NCBI GenBank assembly: GCA_903861045.1
Contig: CAIOST010000230.1
Span: 1-32,893, forward strand
Reading direction: 5' to 3'
DNA from: an uncultured bacterium
GTDB taxonomy: Bacteria; Verrucomicrobiota; Kiritimatiellia; RFP12; CAIWXQ01
Length of the DNA: 32,893 nucleotides
A model generated the notes under the pieces. The model was not told the origin of the DNA. It searched no databases and saw only the letters and a program-made list of their open reading frames with translations. The first letter of the stretch is position 1, and the number at the start of each line of letters is the position of its first letter. The position numbers were made by a program, and so were the translations under genes. Below, one piece after another: positions 30,648 to 32,893 of the stretch.

Positions 30648-31817
30648 ATGGCAAAAGAGGACTATCCCATCTTAGACGGGTTGGATCGCGCGAGCATCGC
30701 AACCCCCTGCTACATTCTGGACCTTGGGGCGTTGCGGCGGAATTTGGAATTGTTGGCCGACGTCAAGCAACGCGTGGGGTGTCAGATCCTACTGTCGCAG
30801 AAGACCTTTGCGCTCTTTGGGGTCTATCCAATGTTGCGCTGGTATCTGGATGGTGTCAGTGCGGGTTCGGTCTACGAGGCGCGCCTGGGGCACGAGGAGA
30901 TGGGCGGCGACGTGCATATCATGGCGCCGGCCTACTCGGAGGCGGACATTCAGGAACTGCAGCCCTACAGCACGGCCGTGATTTTCAACGCCTATGCGCA
31001 ATGGGACCGGTTCCGCACGACGCTGGCGGCTGCGCCCAAGCCGATCAGTCCAGGGTTGCGTCTGAATCCCGAGTATTCCGAGGCGGAGAAGGAGATTTTC
31101 AGTCTGGGTATCTACGGGGCCCGCTTGGGGATTCGGCGGCGGGAGATGGACCGGCTGGCGCTGGATGGGATTGAGGGGTTCTGTTTTCATAAGATGGGCG
31201 AGCAGAATGCCGGCATGTTTGAACGCATGCTCAAGGCGGCGGAAGAGCGCTTTGGCACGTTCTTCCCCCGAGTGCAATGGTTGAGCTTTACCGGCGGGCA
31301 TCGCTTGACGGGCGGGGATTATGATGTGGATCGGTTCTGCCGTGTATTTGCCGCCTTTCGGCAAGCGCATCCTGTCCGCACCGTCTATCTGGATCCGGGC
31401 GAAGCCGTGGCGCTGAACGCGGGCGTGCTGGTGGCATCGGTGCTGGATATTGTGCCGGCGGATCTGCCGGTGGTGGTTTTAGATATTTCGGCGGCGGCGC
31501 ACATGCCGGATGTGCTGGAGCTGCCCTATCGGCCGCTGGTGCAGGGCGCCGACCTGCCGCGCCGGAAGAGCTGGACCTGCCGGCTGGCCGGGCTCACCAG
31601 TTTCTCCGGCGATGTGATCGGCGAGTATTCGTTTGATGCGCCGTTGCGCATTGGCGACAAGCTGGTTTTCCAGGACATGGCTAATTTCACCATGGTAAAG
31701 AACAATCACCTCAATGGCCTGCGCCTGCCCACCATCGCCACGTGGGACCCGGCCCAGCAGAACCTGCGGATCGTGCGGTCGTTTGACTATGGGGATTTCA
31801 AGAACCGACTCTCCTAA
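30648..31817 (+). CDS. nspC: Carboxynorspermidine / carboxyspermidine decarboxylase
   Basis: This 389-residue protein is NspC, a PLP fold-III decarboxylase that makes spermidine or norspermidine from its carboxy form. TPCYILDLGALRRNLELL opens the barrel. The PLP lysine is K52 in LLSQKTFAL. YLDGVSAGSVYEARLGHEEM, GLRLNPEYSEAE and FHKMGEQNA follow, all typical of the family. The C-terminal beta domain has GEYSFDAPLRIGDKLVFQDM. The stretch normally containing a conserved Cys before GD reads LTSFSGD, with Ser at residue 318. The partner carboxyspermidine dehydrogenase is not in the window. The stop overlaps the speB start (TAATG). Confidence 0.9.
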   Translation: MAKEDYPILDGLDRASIATPCYILDLGALRRNLELLADVKQRVGCQILLSQKTFALFGVYPMLRWYLDGVSAGSVYEARLGHEEMGGDVHIMAPAYSEADIQELQPYSTAVIFNAYAQWDRFRTTLAAAPKPISPGLRLNPEYSEAEKEIFSLGIYGARLGIRRREMDRLALDGIEGFCFHKMGEQNAGMFERMLKAAEERFGTFFPRVQWLSFTGGHRLTGGDYDVDRFCRVFAAFRQAHPVRTVYLDPGEAVALNAGVLVASVLDIVPADLPVVVLDISAAAHMPDVLELPYRPLVQGADLPRRKSWTCRLAGLTSFSGDVIGEYSFDAPLRIGDKLVFQDMANFTMVKNNHLNGLRLPTIATWDPAQQNLRIVRSFDYGDFKNRLS

Positions 31818-32674
31818 TGGACACTTCCCTCCCTGCGTTTTTGGCCTCCGATCTGCCGCCCGTCGGACCGGCACAGGCGCGCTTCGAGATCATCCCCGTG
31901 CCGCTGGAGCATAGCGTCTCGTATGGACAGGGGACGGCCGCCGGGCCGGAGGCGCTGCTGGCGGCTTCGCAGCAGCTCGAGGTGTATGATGGTGCCGGCG
32001 AGCCGGGCTTGGCCGGGATCTACACGGGACCTGAGGTGGCTTGCGCGGCCGCCACCCCCCTGGTCTTGCAACGCATTGCGGCGCGCGTGGCCGCCGCACT
32101 GGCTGGCGGCCGTCTGCCCGTGGTCCTGGGGGGCGAACACACGGTTACGCTGGGGGCGGTGCAAGCGCTGGTAGCCCGCGGCGCAGCCTTTGGTGTCGTG
32201 CAGTTCGATGCCCATGCTGATCTACGCGCCTCCTACGAGGGGAACCCGCTGAGCCATGCCTGTGTCATGCGGCGGGTGGTGGAGCTGGGTGTTCCCCTCT
32301 TCCAGTTGGGCGTGCGCAGCCTCTCTAAGGAAGAGGCCATCTTCCGGCAGCAACAGGCGCTGGGGCACTGCGATGCGGCGGAGCTGCTGCGCGGGCCGGC
32401 CCCCCTGCTACAACTGCCGCCGGATTTCCCGCGCGCGATCTACCTTACCTTTGATCTGGATGCCTTCGATCCCGCCATGCTCCCCGGCACCGGCACGCCG
32501 GTGCCCGGCGGTTTGTTTTGGTACGACGCGCTGCGGTTGATCGATACCGTGCTGGCCGGCCGCACGCTGATTGGCTTTGATGTTACCGAACTGGCGCCGA
32601 TCCCCGGCAGCCGCGTCTCGGAGTTCACCGCCGCCAAGCTGGTTTATTACCTGATGTCCGCCGCCCTGCGCTAG
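31817..32674 (+). CDS. speB: Agmatinase (ureohydrolase family)
   Basis: This 285-residue protein is a ureohydrolase that probably converts agmatine to putrescine and urea. The two-manganese site is complete: GGEHTVT with H108, DAHADLR with D131, H133 and D135, and FDLDAFDP with D213 and D215. The absence of arginase-specific features, the length, and pairing with nspC favour agmatinase. Putrescine made here would feed the carboxyspermidine route completed by NspC. An arginine decarboxylase must be encoded elsewhere. It is translationally coupled to nspC by a one-base overlap. Confidence 0.9.
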   Translation: MDTSLPAFLASDLPPVGPAQARFEIIPVPLEHSVSYGQGTAAGPEALLAASQQLEVYDGAGEPGLAGIYTGPEVACAAATPLVLQRIAARVAAALAGGRLPVVLGGEHTVTLGAVQALVARGAAFGVVQFDAHADLRASYEGNPLSHACVMRRVVELGVPLFQLGVRSLSKEEAIFRQQQALGHCDAAELLRGPAPLLQLPPDFPRAIYLTFDLDAFDPAMLPGTGTPVPGGLFWYDALRLIDTVLAGRTLIGFDVTELAPIPGSRVSEFTAAKLVYYLMSAALR

Positions 32675-32893
32675 CCACGTCCTCAGCGGCGCATGCTATG
32701 TCCAGGCGAAGCTCCCCGCCATGGTACCATCGCCGGAGAATGGCTATTGTAACGCCAAGGCGCGAGGGCGCGAGGGCGCAAGGAGAGAGGGGAGCCACCC
32801 CCCGCACTTCTCGACAAAGTCTTGCGACGAAGCGTAGACGACAACGCGTGGGACGAAGAATGCGACGAAGTGTGGCGTGGCATGGATAGGAGC
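32675..32893. repeat. Gap with GGCGCGAG tandem octamers and GCGACGAAG repeats
   Basis: At 32759-32782 the octamer GGCGCGAG occurs twice, followed by GGCGCAAG. TGCGACGAAG occurs at 32823-32832 and 32861-32870, with GGACGAAG between them. ATGGTACCAT at 32721-32730 is a 10-bp palindrome. No gene is visible up to the window edge. Confidence 0.5.

Overview
The window is GC-rich bacterial chromosome. It most resembles a member of the PVC superphylum, with Kiritimatiellota or Lentisphaerota most likely. This is inference. It rests on a GH95 fucosidase, very large secreted proteins of unknown family, an Hdr-Flx electron-bifurcation operon typical of strict anaerobes, and gap sequences full of short dispersed palindromic repeats of the kind common in PVC genomes. 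No rRNA, tRNA or CRISPR array was recognised.

Left part (1-9062). A promoter with a 7-bp-arm palindrome over its -10 box precedes tcdA (tRNA t6A dehydratase) and a three-cysteine Rrf2 regulator. A HIT-family hydrolase lies convergent to them. A decayed NRAMP metal transporter follows, then a complete GH95 alpha-L-fucosidase, a small secreted protein, ruvA, a PfkB sugar kinase and a COG2509-type FAD-dependent dehydrogenase.

Accessory island (9063-12731). A 1.3-kb gap is built from inverted arrays of short words. A minus-strand relic of an integron integrase (intI) comes next. It keeps the start of the catalytic domain fused by an internal deletion to the extreme C-terminus. Diverging from it is a gene with visibly different base composition that encodes an unknown membrane protein. 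This gene has an extended -10 promoter and a GTTCGGC core-like site in front, and an attC-like folded element behind whose left end is the exact complement of that core. The arrangement reads as a fossil integron with one surviving cassette.

Middle (12732-19598). A single 2288-codon gene encodes a secreted multidomain protein: signal peptide, beta-sandwich regions, a TIM-barrel-like hydrolase region, a glutamine-amidotransferase-like domain, an alpha/beta domain, a beta-propeller and a C-terminal beta region. I cannot assign a family. A repeat-rich gap and a regulatory region with a perfect 20-bp palindrome follow.

Energy operon (20325-26910). Seven tightly coupled genes, hdrC-hdrB-hdrA-flxD-flxC-flxB-flxA, encode a complete heterodisulfide-reductase-like, NADH-linked flavin-bifurcating complex. 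No DsrC, hydrogenase or alcohol dehydrogenase partner is in view.

Right part (26911-32893). This holds a secreted protein of unknown family, rpmE-prfA on the minus strand separated by a strong hairpin that covers the prfA translation start region, and nspC-speB for polyamine synthesis. The unknown secreted gene and nspC both appear to be leaderless: each has a sigma70-type promoter whose -10 box ends six bases before the ATG.
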